Under the pieces are notes generated by a model that was given only the letters and a program-made list of their open reading frames with translations, searched no databases and was not told the DNA's origin. This document shows positions 52,914-63,315 of a DNA stretch of 64,000 nucleotides, one piece after another. Source of the stretch: Blasia pusilla (taxonomy: Eukaryota > Marchantiophyta > Marchantiopsida > Blasiales); contig CM114272.1 of the NCBI GenBank assembly GCA_050084515.1, forward strand, positions 51,956,001 to 52,020,000, given 5' to 3'. Each line of letters opens with the position of its first letter. Position 1 is the stretch's first letter. Position numbers and translations under genes: made by a program.

Positions 52914-53320
52914 AGTGCCAAGTACATGTCTAGAAACTAAGTGAGCAACCGCAACCTGATCGGGCTCTAAACGCTCATGTGAGTATTCTATTTGAGTGCA
53001 ATCCGATCGAAAGATAGAAATAGCACATAAGCTATTTTTGTCTAGGTGTAAACCAGGACCGGATTAGTGGAAGAGGGGACCCAAACAACACTGAGTGAGC
53101 AACCGCAACCTAATTGGTGAGTGCCAGGTACATGTCTAGAAATTGAGTGAGCAACCGCAACCCGACCGGGCTCTGAACGCGATAATGGGTAGTAGTGTGT
53201 TTAAGTGCAATCCGACCGAAAGATAGAAATAACACAAAATCCTAGAGAAACAGGTGTAAACCAAGTGGATGGGGACCTGAACAACACTCAGTGAGCAAGG
53301 GTGATCCGATTGTAAACAAA
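52914..53320. repeat. 205-bp tandem duplication
   Basis: Units start at 52914 and 53119 (AGTGCCA-GTACATGTCTAGAAA) and share GTGAGCAACCGCAACC, the GGGCTCT-AACGC block and the CAATCCGA-CGAAAGATAGAAATA block. The AACAACACT-AGTGAGCAA word appears once more near 53280, so a third partial unit is present. Confidence 0.85.
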
Positions 53321-53344
53321 GAGAGGAAGGGGAGTTCCACTCCG

Positions 53345-54060
53345 TCACACCTCATTGCAACGAAGCCGCGGGAGCAACAGCAACCAGGCCAAACACAAGC
53401 GCAACGAAAAGCAAGAGCATCGGCTAGAAAACACCCATTCTATCAAGAGAAATTGACTAAGCAAACTTAACAAAAAGCAAAGCATCAGCGAATGTGGATG
53501 TGTGAGAAGACCGCTGCAAGTCCTCACACTCTCTGTTCGCTCAAAAATGGGCCCTAAACCCAGTCTACTCTCTCCATGTTTTCTCGCCCAGTGGAAGCAT
53601 GATTTCGAGATGAGGGATGTGCACATATGGGCGGAGCCCCATGATCTGAGAGCATGTGATGACAAGTGTGAGTAGAGAGACCCGAACAAGAGCAAGCAAG
53701 CGAGAGAGCGCGTGAGGTGCCACGAACTCGAGCGGAGAGGAGCGGGGGCTGGGGCAGAGCCACGAAAGAGATGGGCAAAGGGTCGGGGCCGAGTGGCTAC
53801 CCGAGTAGACGAGAAGGGGGTAAGCTCAGTCGAGGGATTAGGGAGAGGGTTGGGCCCAACGACGGAAGCGCCATTGCGCGCCTTCCGCCGTCTAATGGAG
53901 GATCTAACGGCCACTTCTACGTGGGCTGTTAGATCGAGATGGGGAATCCATGCCGTAGGTTTAGTAGAGACGAAGGCGGGGCAGATGGGGGGAACCTTCT
54001 GGATTGGGAGCGGTAGTAGGGTTGGGCTAGGTTAGGGTTAGGGTTGGGTTAGCTTACCGA
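53345..54060. other. GC-rich region with GGGTTA run
   Basis: GC-rich from about 53690 to 54020, with overlapping open frames on both strands (53345-53914 minus, 53712-54035 plus) and no domain. It ends in a short GGGTTA-type run near 54025-54050, then a T-rich tract. It may be the promoter or edge of an element; no gene is assigned. Confidence 0.4.
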
Positions 54061-54851
54061 TCCTATGCCTAACCCAAACCTCCTTTTTTTTAAATCTTTT
54101 TTTTAACCAATTTTTTTTTCAAATTCCATTATCTTTTTGATTTTATTTTTATTCCTCAAAATTTTCTTTTCACTCATTATTTTTTTCTAATTTTCTTTTT
54201 AATCGGATTTCCCTAATTTTCTCTTCAATTTTTTCTCAACTCGTAATAGACATTCTTTCTTCTCGTTTCTAAATAATTGTCGTAATTGTCAAGTTTATTA
54301 AAATATTTTCTGATGTCTTATGTAGATGGGGAGCGTTGGTAGGTCATTATTGGATGTGGAGAGACAACCATTAGTTGATATCACAAATACACCGATTGTG
54401 CAACATATGTCAAGGAGCCATGTGAACGTACAAAAGAACCTTTCTTCGATGTAAACAAGCCGCTTTTAGGATCTTAATTCATATTTCCAAAATGACGGAT
54501 TCAATTCGTTAATCATGAGATCTATGTTCGTTAATCATGCGTTCTAACTTAATTGTTGGACATACTTCCCATTCCATCAAATCCTAGGGATTTGCGTGAC
54601 TTTCAAAATTTGATGCGTGCGGACGTCCAATGAAAAAGGCGTACCCGTCGTAAGGACATATTAGTGCAACAAACAAACATGGAAGATAAACTCCTTCTCG
54701 AGACATCTCCAACATAAGTTAAGTCCATTTGATCATTTAGGAAGTTGAAATTTCAATCTTGCATAGTCCCAACTTATAATATTATTTTCTTTATTTCTAA
54801 AATTGTTGTGTTATTCCAGACTTTACATTCCCGAGAATCCTATCAATATAC

Positions 54852-55057
54852 GTGATTTTTTCAAGGTTGCACGTGGCAAAATGTGCCATTCGTGCGGATA
54901 AAAGGGAAGTTTTGAAAGAAAAAAAGAGGATCTACTATCGTGAATATTGGAAAAGAAGGAAAGCGCTTCATGTTCAAGTTGAGCCTCCTTTGATAGTTGA
55001 GACTATTCCAACTATTCCAAATCTAGAGATTTTGACTACTAGAAGTCAAATCATAAG
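54852..55057 (+). pseudogene. Helitron N-terminal basic region
   Basis: The open frame continues into a GT donor at 55058. It encodes a highly basic stretch (RADKREVLKEKKRIYYREYWKRRKA) like the Arg/Lys-rich N-termini of plant Helitron proteins. An earlier piece from ATG 54326 (MGSVGRSLLDVERQP) may be the true start. Confidence 0.5.
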
Positions 55058-55339
55058 GTATCTATCCTACTTTTTTTCTATCCTCATTCAAAATCGGCCA
55101 TATATGATTTATGTCTATTGTTTATAATATGTTCAAATTTTTTTTCAGGCCTTCCAATACAAATGGAGTGATGGAGGAAGCTCATCTTTGATCCCCATAA
55201 GATATTTGCGTATGACCAAGACCAACGCTTCATTTACCTAATTGTGCATTCCATGAAGTTATTGAGAATTCTTCTACTATCGGGCCAACATCCTATGTAA
55301 CACCAACAGTTGAGTTACCTACTGCTCTCCTATTCCGAG

Positions 55340-56350
55340 TGAACTCTTGGAAGGTGTACATGAAGTGCTAGAAAATACTTTAATTCACTCTTCCCCATAT
55401 GGCATGTGTTGTGGCCATGAGAGAATACATTTTCCCCTCTTGAAATCGTCTCCTTCATTTTTTAAGGAGTTGATTTTGGATGTTGGTCCTAGAAGTCTTG
55501 ATTTCCTTAGACATGCTTGAGCTTAAAATTTTGCGCTTCAACTTGCATCTAGTGGTTTGCACGTAAATGAACAAGTTGGTGGCATTGTACACTTCAGGAT
55601 CCAAGGAGGAATCTATCATTCTATTGGACCCTTGCATCATGATATAGGGGGGCATTCCCAATTTGCTCAACTCTATTTTCATGATACTGCAAATGAATTG
55701 GAGAATCGAGGAAGAGTTATGTCTGGATCTTTGGATCTTAACATGGACATCTTGAAAGGGCTACAAGACATGTTGTATGAGTGTAATCCATATGTGAAGA
55801 TCTTTTGTCATATGGCATGTGAGGCAAGTGATTTTAATATGCGGATCATTCTCAAGGCAAGTAAAAGAGGTCTTGATGCAAAGCGGTATAACTTACCAAC
55901 TACTTCTGAGGTTGCGGTAATTTTACCATGTGATGGAAGTGAACACATTGAACATCGTGATATCATTGTACGACTACGTGGAGGAGGAGTGAAGCGCATA
56001 TCTGACCTTAATGAAGCATACATTCCATTGCACTTTGTTCTATTATTTATGTATGGTGAAGTAGGTTGGCATCTCGGAATACCCTTTGGGAGAGTCGAAG
56101 GGACTCTAAGACCCGAACGACTAGGCCATGTTACTCTTAGGGAGGAGAGACACATTGAAGTTTCATATGATTGTATGGATGAGGAGAGATTTAATGGAGA
56201 AAATATTGAGGAAAGAAGCTCAAAGATTGTTACGGCCCAATTTGCATGTTTTCGACTTCAAACGCGGATTGGAGGTGAAGATGAAATCAGTCATTGCAAT
56301 TTGGTTGACTTACTCAAGAATATATGGTTGACCTTTATGCCACTGTAAAG
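55340..56350 (+). pseudogene. Helitron_like_N domain
   Basis: Before 55557 it is broken but shows the CC-GH and F-LLKSSP-FFKELI boxes. From 55557 to 56348 it is an open frame of 263 residues with GGIVHFRIQGGIYHSIGPL, the FAQLYFHD box, a DxxRYNLPT-type segment, then DIIVRLRGGGVKRISDLNEAY and PLHFVLLFMYGEVGWHLGI. This domain precedes the nuclease in plant Helitrons. Confidence 0.9.
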
Positions 56351-56493
56351 ATACAAACATTATCATGGGTCCGGTTAAATTAGAAGGAGTTGAGGGCTGA
56401 ATTATATCGAGGTTTAAAGGATACCATGCATCGATATGATGTGGTTAGTAGAAGATTTGGGAGACGCATAGTATTACAGGAGGGCCACGTCAT

Positions 56494-56951
56494 ATGCATC
56501 AATTGTATCAGGATGCAATGGAAATTATGAGACAACTACAAACCGACATGATTTCGTCATGTGGGTTTTTTAGAAGAAAAAGAAAGAGTTATTACGACTT
56601 ATCATCAGAAAAAAAATTTATTGGGTCGAATTTTTCGATGCATCCATGTGGTGGAATTCCAAAAAAGAGGTTTGCCACATGTTCATGTTCTTATTAGTTT
56701 AGGTCATACAAATAAGCCATGTACCACTTCTCATTATGATCGTATCATTTCAGCAGAAATCCTAGACGAGTCTACCCATCCAAGGTTGTATTCTATTGTT
56801 GCTAATTGTATGCTTCATAGGCCATCTGGACCATTAAATCCAAATGCACCATGTATGGTTAAGGAAACAAAAAAGTGTACCAAAGGCTATCCTAAAGCTT
56901 TTGCAGCCAGCACGACAGAGACGGAAGAAGTTTACCCGATCTATCGCAGGT
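56494..56951 (+). pseudogene. Helitron Rep nuclease, HUH motif region
   Basis: Frames 56494-56697 and 56561-56953 together encode H-VVEFQKRGLPHVHVLI, where His-Val-His at 56678-56686 is the metal-binding HUH motif of rolling-circle initiators. This is followed by the HGPCG-like and CTKGYPK boxes (NAPCM, KKCTKGYPKAF). The part before the HUH motif is out of frame, so one indel separates them. Confidence 0.9.
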
Positions 56952-57049
56952 AAGAATCTTTTCATCTTGGCTTTTCTTTTTTATATTTTTATTGTAAGCC
57001 ATATGACATCAATGTATTCATAATTTGTTAACGTTATTTTGTTTTTTAG

Positions 57050-57307
57050 ATTGGAGAATGGGAGGGCAGTAACTAAGCACGAATTTTCATCGGATAATCA
57101 TTGGGTGATGCCCTACAATTCTATGTTGTGCACCCTCTTTGATTGTCACACTAATTTGGAGATCATAAGTAGTATTTTTTCCATGAAGTGCTTATATAAA
57201 TATGTATATAAGGGGTCCGATGTTGTGACATTTAAGTTATCAAAAGATATGGATACATCCAACGCAATCGAGGTCATTGATGAGACAACATCATATCTTG
57301 ATGCAAG
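57050..57307 (+). pseudogene. Helitron Rep catalytic tyrosine region
   Basis: The exon, between GT-AG-like introns, encodes DNHWVMPYN, LFDCHTNLEI and MKCLYKYVYKG. Helitrons have two catalytic tyrosines in the pattern Lys-Tyr-x-x-Lys-Tyr; here the first Tyr position is Cys (Lys-Cys-Leu-Tyr-Lys-Tyr). The DNA-cleaving pair is therefore probably broken. Confidence 0.85.
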
Positions 57308-57411
57308 GTATGCTTCTACTAATTGATGATTTTTTTTTTTGCCTTTGTGTTTCTAAATTTTATTTTTTCATTCTCCTTACTTAAAGATATACTTTACATT
57401 TTTTTCTTTCA

Positions 57412-58180
57412 GACATCGTCTTCAGAGGCATGTTGGCGACTCTTCAAGTTTAGTCTACATGCTGAACTTCCAAGTATTGTGCGACTAGTTGTTCATCTTC
57501 CAGAGTAGCAAATGGTATACTTCAATGATGTTGACGCTCCTGAAGATGTTTTGCAACTAAATAGAGAAACAAATCTAACCCAATGGTTTGCAACTAATCT
57601 ATCCGACTCAACTAGCTGACAATATATGTATATAGATTTTCCTTCATATTATCATTGGACTAAAAAGAGATGGATTCGAAGGGTACCCAAAAAAATGGTT
57701 GTGGCCATCCCATTGGCCGGTTATACCTTACTCATCTAGGTGAATCCTCAAAAGTTTATTCTATGTTTTTTTTTGTATATATAGGCTTTCGCTCTTATAT
57801 TCAACCCTCTAAAGTGAGTGAATTATTCTGGAAAGGGATGAAGTGATTCATTTCACTCATGTATAGGTGAAGGAGAACGTCATTGGTTGAGATTACTCCT
57901 CCATAATGTTCGAGGAGCAACTTCATAGGAATATTTGAGAACTGTTGATGGAGTATTATGTCCAACATTCAAGGAGGCTGCAATCCAATTGGGAATTCTT
58001 GAGAATGATAGGAAAGTGTTCTCTTGCTTTGAAGAAGCGTCTATGATTCATACAAATTCTACACTTTGCCGTCTTTTTACGATTATTCTAGCTTACAACA
58101 CACCAGCTTAACCTGATACACTATGGAGTCAATTCTTGGTTCCATTGTTAGAAGATCTCTTATATGAAGGATGTGAGGTA
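57412..58180 (+). pseudogene. Helitron region between Rep and helicase
   Basis: Pieces with stops: SEACWRLFKFSLHAELPSIVRLVVHLP, an LTQWFATN box, a DFPSYYHW box, then GEGERHWLRLLLHNVRGATS and PTFKEAAIQLGILENDRK. All are conserved landmarks of plant Helitron proteins just before the helicase. Confidence 0.8.
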
Positions 58181-58348
58181 AGAAATTTTCCCCATCACTC
58201 CTTGAATCATTCGTTTCCTTCATCATAATATCTTCTATTGAGCAATAAAGAAACTAACCATGATTTAGATATTACATGCATGATGATTTGCCATTGTAGA
58301 AAACATGAATTTCTAATCTTTCCATTGATGATGCTATGATTAATACCA

Positions 58349-58801
58349 TTGGAAGTCCACGATTATGTACAAGTTCAAGGAAAGAGACTTTTGGACTTTC
58401 TTGACATGGCTCAAGCTACTTTCCAAAGCCTTCAATCGCATTCCTATTTGGAGGAACAAGAGCTATTATATGATATTGAGGAATTATTTGAGGGTGTACA
58501 ATTTGGAGAATCATGTCTAAATGAAGGACAACGTGTTATTTGGGATGCTATACATGATGAGCTTGATAAAATTATGGCGAATGCTCCACCATCTCTACAA
58601 GTTTTTTTCATCGACGGTCTAGATGGAACAGGAAAGAAATATTTATATAATCTTCTCCTTGCAAGTGTAAGGAGTGCAAAATGTATAGTTTTGGAAGTAG
58701 CATCATCTGCAATAGTTGCTCTATTGTTTGATGGAGGACGTACTGCCCATTCCCGCTTCAAGATCCCTATCAATCTCCACGAGAGCTCGTCTTGCAAGTA
58801 A
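58349..58801 (+). pseudogene. Helitron Pif1-like helicase, N-terminal motifs
   Basis: A 150-residue frame with LNEGQRVIWDAI, the Walker A box written FIDGLDGTGKKYLYNLLL, and the motif Ia region SSAIVALLFDGGRTAHSRFKIPI. The P-loop has Asp for a Gly and Lys for the Thr that contacts ATP-Mg, so ATPase activity is doubtful even before the later stops. Confidence 0.9.
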
Positions 58802-58889
58802 GTGTCATTGCCTACTTTACATCCAATATTTTCAATACATAAAATTTTGTTATTCCAAGTATTGCAAATTCTAATTTACTTCCCAAGGT

Positions 58890-60048
58890 TGTTTGTAGTT
58901 TATCACTCAATAGTGATCAAGCACCCTTAATCCGTGATGCGGTACTCATTATATGGGACGAAGCACCTATTGCTCATCGTCATGCATTCGAGGCCGTGAA
59001 TTACACTTTACAAGATATCATGGGAACGGTCTCTAATGATCTATGACAATTTCCATTTGGTGGAAAACTCATGATATTTGGTGGTGACTTTCATTAAGTT
59101 TTGCATGTTGTTCGCCATGGTGATCCGCCGCAAATCGTCCAAGTTACTATAAAGAGGTCATCTCTTTAGTCTAATGTTAAGGTCATGAATTTGAAAACAA
59201 ACATGCAAGTTCAAAGGTTGGAAGGTGATTTGCGTAGTGAACAACACACTTTTGTTGATTGGTTATTGGAAGTGGAAGAGGGTCATGAACCTTTGCATCC
59301 TCATTTGGGAGAAGACTTTATAAATTTACCATCTGTAATTGTTAGTAAGAGTAACAAGATATGCGATCTTTTTGATTTGATCTATGGCAATTCTCTAAGT
59401 CGATTCCATGATATTGATTTATTGAGAGATACTGCAATTTTGACAACGAGGAATAGGGATGCTGACAAGATAAATGCAGATGTAATGTCTTGGTTTCCTT
59501 GATAGATAATCCTTCTATCCTTCTAATTCTCTTACAAGAGCTTCTTTTTGGGAAAGTTTGGATAGTAATATTAAGTTTGAATTAGTTCTCACCAAATCAC
59601 TACATATTGTGTATATGAGTATATTTACATGAGCATTGATTCTATTCCAAATGAGGGGATGAGTCATATCTATCCAACTAAATTTTTGAACATATGCTGG
59701 CCTTTTGGACTACCTCCGCATCGCCTGTGTTTGAAGATTGGTGCAACAATCATGCTCTTACAAAACATGAATGGGTCACATGGACAAGCAAACGTAACTA
59801 GATTGGTGATTCGTGGATTTATGCAATATTGCATAGATGTTGAAATCATCATAGGGAAGAATATTAGAGAACAAGTTTTTATTCCACGTATCCCATTGAT
59901 TCAATCTGACTCCGGTTTGCCATTTGATTTGCATAGGTTTCAATTCCCTATTCGCCCAGCTTTTGCTATGACTATTAATAAGTCTCAAGGTTAAACTTTG
60001 CAAAAGGTTGGCATTTACTTGCCCGCTCCCGTATTTTCTTATGGTCAA
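58890..60048 (+). pseudogene. Helitron Pif1-like helicase, C-terminal motifs
   Basis: Motif II reads WDEAPIAHRHAFEAV, motif III FGGKLMIFGGDFH followed by a stop. Frame 59185-59502 carries LRDTAILTTRNRDADKIN, and frame 59629-59994 GATIMLLQNMN, RIPLIQSD, FPIRPAFAMTINKSQG. The final Y-V-A-L-SR box after FSYGQ is not recognisable. Stops lie at 59044, 59095, 59168, 59503 and 59992. Confidence 0.88.
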
Positions 60049-60357
60049 TGAATAAATTAGCTCAAAAAATTTATATTAAACCAGTTTGGCAAGAAGCAAA
60101 GATTTGAATAAACACAAATGTAAATATGCTCATTATAGGTGTCCAAACAAGAGATCTGTATACACATTTTTTTCTTAAAGTTGGGGATGTAATAATCCCC
60201 GTTCTATAAATTAAGTCCAAAAGTAAACTTTGATTACTCTGAAATTGGAATAAAGGTAGATTGAAGTCTAAAACATTTACATGGCTTCAAAGAAAGGGAT
60301 TTAAAGAATCAATGAACCTGGAATCTCCGTGGTCCTAATGAAGTTGAAGAATGGTAA

Positions 60358-60546
60358 TCAAGCAGTGACAAGCACCCAATGACCTCCAAGGTCACAACAA
60401 GCAAGAGAAACATCAAAAGGAGGGATCCCCTTCAGAACTAATTCATCAAGAAGGGCAATTATATTAGCAATTGTTATAGGAGCATGAATATTGGGATTAA
60501 AGGGAGCCATAGTGATTCCATCTCCCACCCCTTGAGCATGTGCCAA
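60358..60546 (-). CDS. Small unidentified open frame beside a hairpin
   Basis: A 62-residue minus-strand frame with a protein-like composition (NPNIHAPITIANIIALLDEL, then PPFDVSLACCDLGGHWVLV). I do not recognise it. It overlaps the outer arm of the inverted repeat at 60543-60611 and lies about 200 bp beyond the recognisable Helitron coding end, so it could be a gene fragment captured by that element. Confidence 0.3.
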   Translation of the reverse strand: MAHAQGVGDGITMAPFNPNIHAPITIANIIALLDELVLKGIPPFDVSLACCDLGGHWVLVTA

Positions 60547-60611
60547 ATTTCATTAGCTTCATTTAGCGAATAGCCTCTTCTAGAGGCTAAATGAAGCTAA
60601 TGGAAATTTGG
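60543..60611. repeat. Long imperfect hairpin (21 plus 8 bp stem)
   Basis: The outer arm 60543-60563 pairs with 60590-60611, with one extra base in the right arm. An inner perfect 8-bp stem, TAGCCTCT/AGAGGCTA, closes a 3-nt loop at 60579-60581. A 7-nt bulge lies on the left side. Confidence 0.9.
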
Positions 60612-60689
60612 AGCCATATTATTTTGACATCAATGATTCTTTGAGGAATCAAGGAGTGAGTCATGATTGTAGGGCAAAGGTGGCAGAAC

Positions 60690-60980
60690 CTTGGAGTTAG
60701 TAAAAAAGGTGGAACCTACTGCACAAAAGTTAGATTGTGCTCACTTTCATATAATTTCCAACATAAAATCTAATATTGCTAACTTTCATATTTATTTGAT
60801 ATCAAATAAGTTTTTTTAATATTCTTCCATATACGCGAATCAAATTTCAATGTCAATTTCATGCAATTATTATTATTTTATAATATATTAGAGAAATCAT
60901 AAATACATGAGACATACATTAAAATATCATTGATGTCAAAATGATATGGCTCCAAATTTTGGGATTTAGACTAAACTAAT
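60690..60980 (+). repeat. Copy of the kinase intron 11 sequence
   Basis: Collinear with 45060-45290. Similarity seems to begin just upstream, at a GTTAGTA-AAAAGG stretch resembling the last bases of kinase exon 11, with an RAK-like codon string before it. This would be expected if the 3' end of the gene was duplicated and then decayed. The exon part is too diverged to be sure. Confidence 0.55.
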
Positions 60981-62560
60981 TACCAACGTAGGAAGGAAGG
61001 AATGTTGAGACTCTCTCAAGATGATTTGAAGCATAAACCAAGTTGTAGAACCAAGGCTAATCAAGATATATACGAGAGCTTTGCGGCATAATATGAAATC
61101 AAGTGGAGGTCCATTTGCATATAGTAGCATGGGCAAGGAAATTGGATTGACTTGGATTATAGTTGCAAGTTATAATCAAGCGCATAAGAAACTTGGACAT
61201 ATTAAGATGGATATGGAAAATATCCTTTAGACTATTTATAGAAACTATAAAGAAGGGCTTGATTAACCATAAGATGTTGAGGCATCGAATACACAAAATA
61301 AAGGTTAATGGCACATGAAGAGTTGGGACTCATGAGAGTCAAGATTGATGCGATAAGTCATGAGACTAATTGCAAGTTCATCATAAGGCCCAAATGAAGT
61401 TGGGAGTCAAGACACATATTTCTGTTGAGGGTTATTAGTAGTAACGTAAGATTGGGGTACCTAGGAATAAGAAATGATCAGAAATCTCTCGTTTCCTCCC
61501 CTTTACAAGAGGGGATGATGAACTAACCAACACACTCTTGTGTTTGGCATGTTTTCACTTATGAGCTAGAATAACGTTCAAGAAGTATATTAAGGGATAA
61601 TCCGATATGCACTAGGTTGGATTGGTGCGGAAAATCAACTATTGTCATATCATCTCATGAACAACATATACCCTCAACTCTGGACATCCCACACTGATCG
61701 AGATTCAATTTGGTCCAAGATTATAGGACAAGGCTCACTAGAAAGACATCTTATATAGAAAAGGCAAGGTTGAATCATAAAAAAAGGTAAACACCATCGC
61801 CCAAATTTATGAGGTCGACCTCATAGGACGCAGGAATCAATATGTCTTTCTAGAGAGCCTTGTCCTTAGGCACGCTTCAATAGAATGGACATAAGAGTGT
61901 AATAATTTTTTTAAATAAATAACTATTCCTCAAATGGAGGTGATGATCACACTATAAAACAAGAAGGGTAAAATATTTTGCCCATGGGCCATGGCCTAAT
62001 AGATCTAAATAGCCAAGAGTACAAAGTGATCTGATTCATAAAGATGATTGTCGATCGAGATCTTCTTCGAATTCCTTGGTTTTCTCGACTTTCTCATTAT
62101 GGCAATCTCCCTTGTACTACGATATGTGCCCTCACTATCTCGCACTTAAGGTCTTAACAACCAAATTGACCTCTCATATTAAATATAGATTAACTTGAAT
62201 GAGAGAAACCCACATGGAATAATGACACTCTTTCTACAAGTGGAAGTTGCTCTCTCGTGCAATACAAGTGTATCAACCATACAACATTATGAGTGATTGT
62301 CCTCTCATCAGCAACTTGAAAACTTGGAAGATGAATCTCAAGGGAGTTTTTAACTAGGTTTCACCAACACTTATATTATGTGGAACCAACCATGGATGAC
62401 TACAAGAGAGCCAACAAAAATTTATATGTTGTAATGAAGTAAACTATAGCAAACCAGAATGTCAAAATGAGGAAAAGAGTGTCCATACATAATCTTATCT
62501 TCACATTGAAGCAAGACATCAAAAGATAGTCGAGAGAGCCACAAGATAATGAATTTTCAT
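60981..62560. other. AT-rich intergenic DNA
   Basis: No supported gene. Isolated words near 61990-62090 resemble the dispersed repeat family, but too weakly to call. Confidence 0.4.
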
Positions 62561-62564
62561 AAGA

Positions 62565-62760
62565 TAATCTTTAAGGCCATTTATGGACAATTTGCTACCC
62601 CAAAAGGGCTCATGACAGACAATATGGCTCCATATAATGTCTTAAATTCTTGTCCAACTCAGCTTCTAAGCTTACCCAGTCGAATCTTGTGATTTAAATG
62701 ATTGGTTCTTCTCATGGGATATTGAGGGAGAAAATAAGAGTTTCCATTAAAGTTAAATAT
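62565..62760 (+). pseudogene. Possible Ty3-type integrase scrap
   Basis: One frame reads IIFKAIYGQFATPKGLMTDNMAPYN, like the integrase stretch around the second catalytic Asp (F..FG.P..L.TDNG.QY). In another frame, SSHGILREKIRVSIK resembles the SNG.AER...VK third motif. The pieces are short and in two frames, so the call is tentative. Confidence 0.35.
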
Positions 62761-63025
62761 ATAGTTATTTATAATTAAGAATGATTCATTCCATGAAATT
62801 GGATTATAAAAAAAATCAGTAAAACTCCTATGAAGAGAAATATAATTGAAAAATTTAGAGTGAGAAATTAAAAAAATAACTCAATAATAATCTAATTTAT
62901 TTGAATAACACTTTTAATTTTTTTTATTATATTCATAAATTATGTATTTTTATTTATAACATTTAAGGATAAGAAAGAAAATCGCTTCTTTAACTTCTTA
63001 ATTCCATGTCTCTCTTATTTAGAAA
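62761..63025. other. AT-rich intergenic DNA
   Basis: No feature seen. Confidence 0.4.
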
Positions 63026-63315
63026 CTAGCTAGTGCTTGTGCTATGCACAAATGATAGTCCAATTTTTAAATGCCTCCAATCTTTATTCTTGTCCTTAAT
63101 TGAACCCCTTCTCTTAAAGTGACATGTGTCAACATGATAAAAATCCTTATAGGACATGAGTCAACACCTAGCGTGAAGCGCGAACAGATGCTGTGGGGCT
63201 TCCGCGCTTCTTCCTGCATAACCCGCAGACAAAACAAATTGGCCAGACAAAAGAAGGAGAAATGCTTAAACTAAGGAGGGTTTCCGCTGACCCCATACTC
63301 TTTTAATTATATAAA
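63026..63315 (-). mobile_element. Short non-autonomous Helitron (290 bp)
   Basis: On the minus strand it begins TTTATATAATTAAAAGAG (first bases TT where the family has TC) and ends CTAG, flanked by A before and T after. A TTGTGC/GCACAA hairpin lies 7 bp before the CTAG end. The first 26 bases match the element at 25257 at 24 positions, and a TGACAC-TGT word recurs further in. No coding sequence. Confidence 0.7.

Larger units (their letters stand above)
54326..60150 (+). mobile_element. Degraded autonomous Helitron (RepHel)
   Basis: Coding parts of one Helitron transposase lie in order: basic N-terminus, Helitron_like_N domain, HUH Rep nuclease, two-tyrosine region, and a Pif1-like helicase to its end at about 60050. 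Intron-like gaps with GT-AG ends occur at 55058-55148 and near 56950-57049, 57308-57411 and 58798-58890. Stops and frame changes are scattered throughout, so the element is inactive. Terminal TC and CTRR ends were not found. It may have supplied transposase to the short Helitrons at 25.3 and 63.0 kb, but that is not shown. Confidence 0.9.

Noticed and set aside
53345-53914. 189-residue minus-strand ORF
   Set aside because: Low-complexity Leu/Ser/Arg/Cys content, opposite-strand open frames of similar length, no domain.
54020-54050. Interstitial telomere repeat
   Set aside because: Only about three imperfect GGGTTA units and not the plant TTTAGGG unit; too short to mean anything.
60183-60200. 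GGGGAT/ATCCCC hairpin as the 3' end of the autonomous Helitron
   Set aside because: The bases after it are GTTCTATAAA, with no CTRR end at the expected distance.
61985-62090. A fourth copy of the dispersed repeat
   Set aside because: Only scattered words such as AGTACAAAGTG match; not collinear over a useful length.
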